From assembly GCA_041479575.1 (NCBI GenBank), contig JBGOYH010000034.1, positions 1 through 15,074 on the forward strand: a DNA stretch of 15,074 nt, read 5' to 3'. The translations under genes were made by a program, and so were the position numbers. The notes beneath the pieces are model-generated. The model was given only the letters and a program-made list of their open reading frames with translations. It had not been told where the DNA came from and searched no databases. This document shows, in pieces, positions 14,280 to 15,074 of this stretch. Positions within the stretch are counted from its first letter, which is position 1, and each line of letters opens with the position of its first letter. The stretch comes from DASPPK01 sp041479575 (lineage in GTDB: Archaea > Thermoproteota > Bathyarchaeia > Bathyarchaeales > Bathycorpusculaceae).

Positions 14280-14713
14280 CCAGCATTATTTTTGCATACG
14301 GAGCCATAGCATGAGCCCACTGCGAGCAAAAACAGCATCACACTTGAAACATGTTTCTGCATCAATCCGGATCTAGTCTCTCCAAACTACAAATCAAAGT
14401 GCGTCGATAAGAGTTTTCGGATTAATCGTCCATCATCGTCATCTTCAGTTTCTGTTCGCATTTTCCATCGTGCGAACTGAGCTTCACCGACTCGTCCAAG
14501 AATTCAACGAAACCCAAGCTATTAGCTGCAAACCTCATAGTCGGCAAATGTTTCTACAAGCATTTCGAAACCAAAATCCCGTGCGCTTGAGCACTTTCCG
14601 CAGGGCTCTGCGACTTCGTGCCTTCTTTTTCAATCGAAATTCAGGCATTGACTGTTAAGATGTATACGAGTTCATTCTCGCCATGCGCGAACAGGTCTAC
14701 CGGTAGAATTGTG
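14280..14713. other. Non-coding or eroded stretch between transposase relic and DUF3160-like gene
   Basis: No supported gene is seen. The transposase N-terminus and the element's far end should lie here, but no copy of the 23-base end is recognisable. The closest is CATGCGCG near 14691-14698, which matches only eight bases. Short open frames on both strands have no family features. Confidence 0.45.
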
Positions 14714-15074
14714 CTATGATCCGGCGGCAGCGCCAAAATCCTTTGATATTTTGATGTTGGATTCTGTCTTCCTGCGTCTTATCCTCGTTCTCAATGCCAC
14801 GACCGCCACTATCAACGTCATTGCCGCAACTAATAGAATGATATTGGGATATTCTGGTGCCCAAGGTTCTGCTTGCGCATATATGTCCCCGAACCATTTG
14901 GGCAGATACTCAGTTCGATTATCCCACTTTAATATTTGCTTCCATTCCTCGTCGTTCAAACGTGTAGTTCCTACAAGTCCGAATTCGTAATAGGTGAAGA
15001 CTGGCCCTACTGCTGCTATTAATGTTCCATCGGTTTTGGGGAACAGGACGACTAGAGCGTTTACTTTTCCGACG
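14714..15074 (-). CDS. DUF3160-like membrane-anchored surface protein, C-terminal part (runs off the window)
   Basis: The minus-strand frame is open from the window edge to a stop at 14714. Its first visible residues include VVLFPKTDGTLIAAVGPVF, then TYYEFGLVG and TTRLNDEEWKQIL, the C-terminal signature of DUF3160 proteins. A proline-rich stretch, one transmembrane helix (PNIILLVAAMTLIVAVVALR) and a basic tail (RIRRRK) follow, showing a surface protein anchored by its C-terminus with the tail inside. About 120 residues are present; the N-terminal bulk and signal peptide are outside the window. The DUF assignment rests on motif recognition. Confidence 0.75.
   Translation of the reverse strand, partial: VGKVNALVVLFPKTDGTLIAAVGPVFTYYEFGLVGTTRLNDEEWKQILKWDNRTEYLPKWFGDIYAQAEPWAPEYPNIILLVAAMTLIVAVVALRTRIRRRKTESNIKISKDFGAAAGS

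Noticed and set aside
14310..14375. Minus-strand frame with CFKCDAVFARSGL, resembling a C2H2 zinc finger, just before the transposase relic.
   Set aside because: The frame has stops on both sides, the histidines are missing and no start is present. It may be an eroded transposase N-terminus or chance.
14681..14700. CATGCGCG near 14691 as the far end of the IS5/IS4-like element.
   Set aside because: Only eight bases match the 23-base end and the adjoining TTCCTAAATT complement is absent.
1..15074. CRISPR array, toxin-antitoxin or restriction-type defence system.
   Set aside because: No regularly spaced direct repeats, Cas, nuclease or methyltransferase motifs were seen; the only exact long repeat is the inverted 57-base pair.

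Overview
The window is archaeal and most likely comes from a Bathyarchaeia-type member of the TACK group. The evidence is the archaeal protein families present (UPF0147, an autoantigen-p27/UPF0148-like zinc protein, the two-subunit aconitase-X phosphomevalonate dehydratase), TATA-like boxes about 25-45 bases before genes, Shine-Dalgarno motifs of the GGAGGTGA type, frequent TTG starts and an encoded CCA on the tRNA. The lineage is an inference from gene content; no marker was compared.

Layout. 89-2053 (minus) is a three-gene operon: a four-helix membrane protein, a charged helical protein and an SPFH protein with three C-terminal zinc ribbons. 2113-4253 (minus) is a second unit, a COG2509-like FAD dehydrogenase followed by a zinc-ribbon protein. 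It shares a bidirectional TATA region with an unrecognised membrane protein on the plus strand (4347-5024). 5091-5739 (minus) holds a cupin and UPF0147. Divergent from these, 5817-6699 (plus) holds a p27/UPF0148-like zinc protein and an unrecognised 167-residue protein. 6702-8232 (minus) pairs a thioredoxin-reductase-like flavoprotein with thymidylate kinase. 8383-11268 (plus) is an HD phosphohydrolase followed by both subunits of phosphomevalonate dehydratase, the enzyme of the archaeal variant of the mevalonate pathway for isoprenoid lipids. tRNA-Glu(UUC) follows at 11319-11396.

After the tRNA the region becomes accessory. It holds a beta-rich surface-like protein (11682-12182), the tail of an IS110-type transposase, a small relic of an IS5/IS4-like element, a secreted OB-fold-like protein, and a decayed IS5/IS4-like transposase with two frameshifts and an amber stop. 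The secreted-protein gene lies between two perfect 57-base inverted copies of the tail end of the IS5/IS4-like element, and a third, degenerate copy of the outer 23 bases lies at 12552. The window ends in the 3' part of a membrane-anchored DUF3160-like protein.

The observations most worth following are the cargo gene between perfect 57-base inverted repeats, the SPFH/helical/four-TM membrane cluster (similar in logic to the bacterial YdjFGHI/PspA membrane-stress module), and the thioredoxin-reductase-like protein that keeps its redox cysteines but has lost the usual NADPH-binding motifs.
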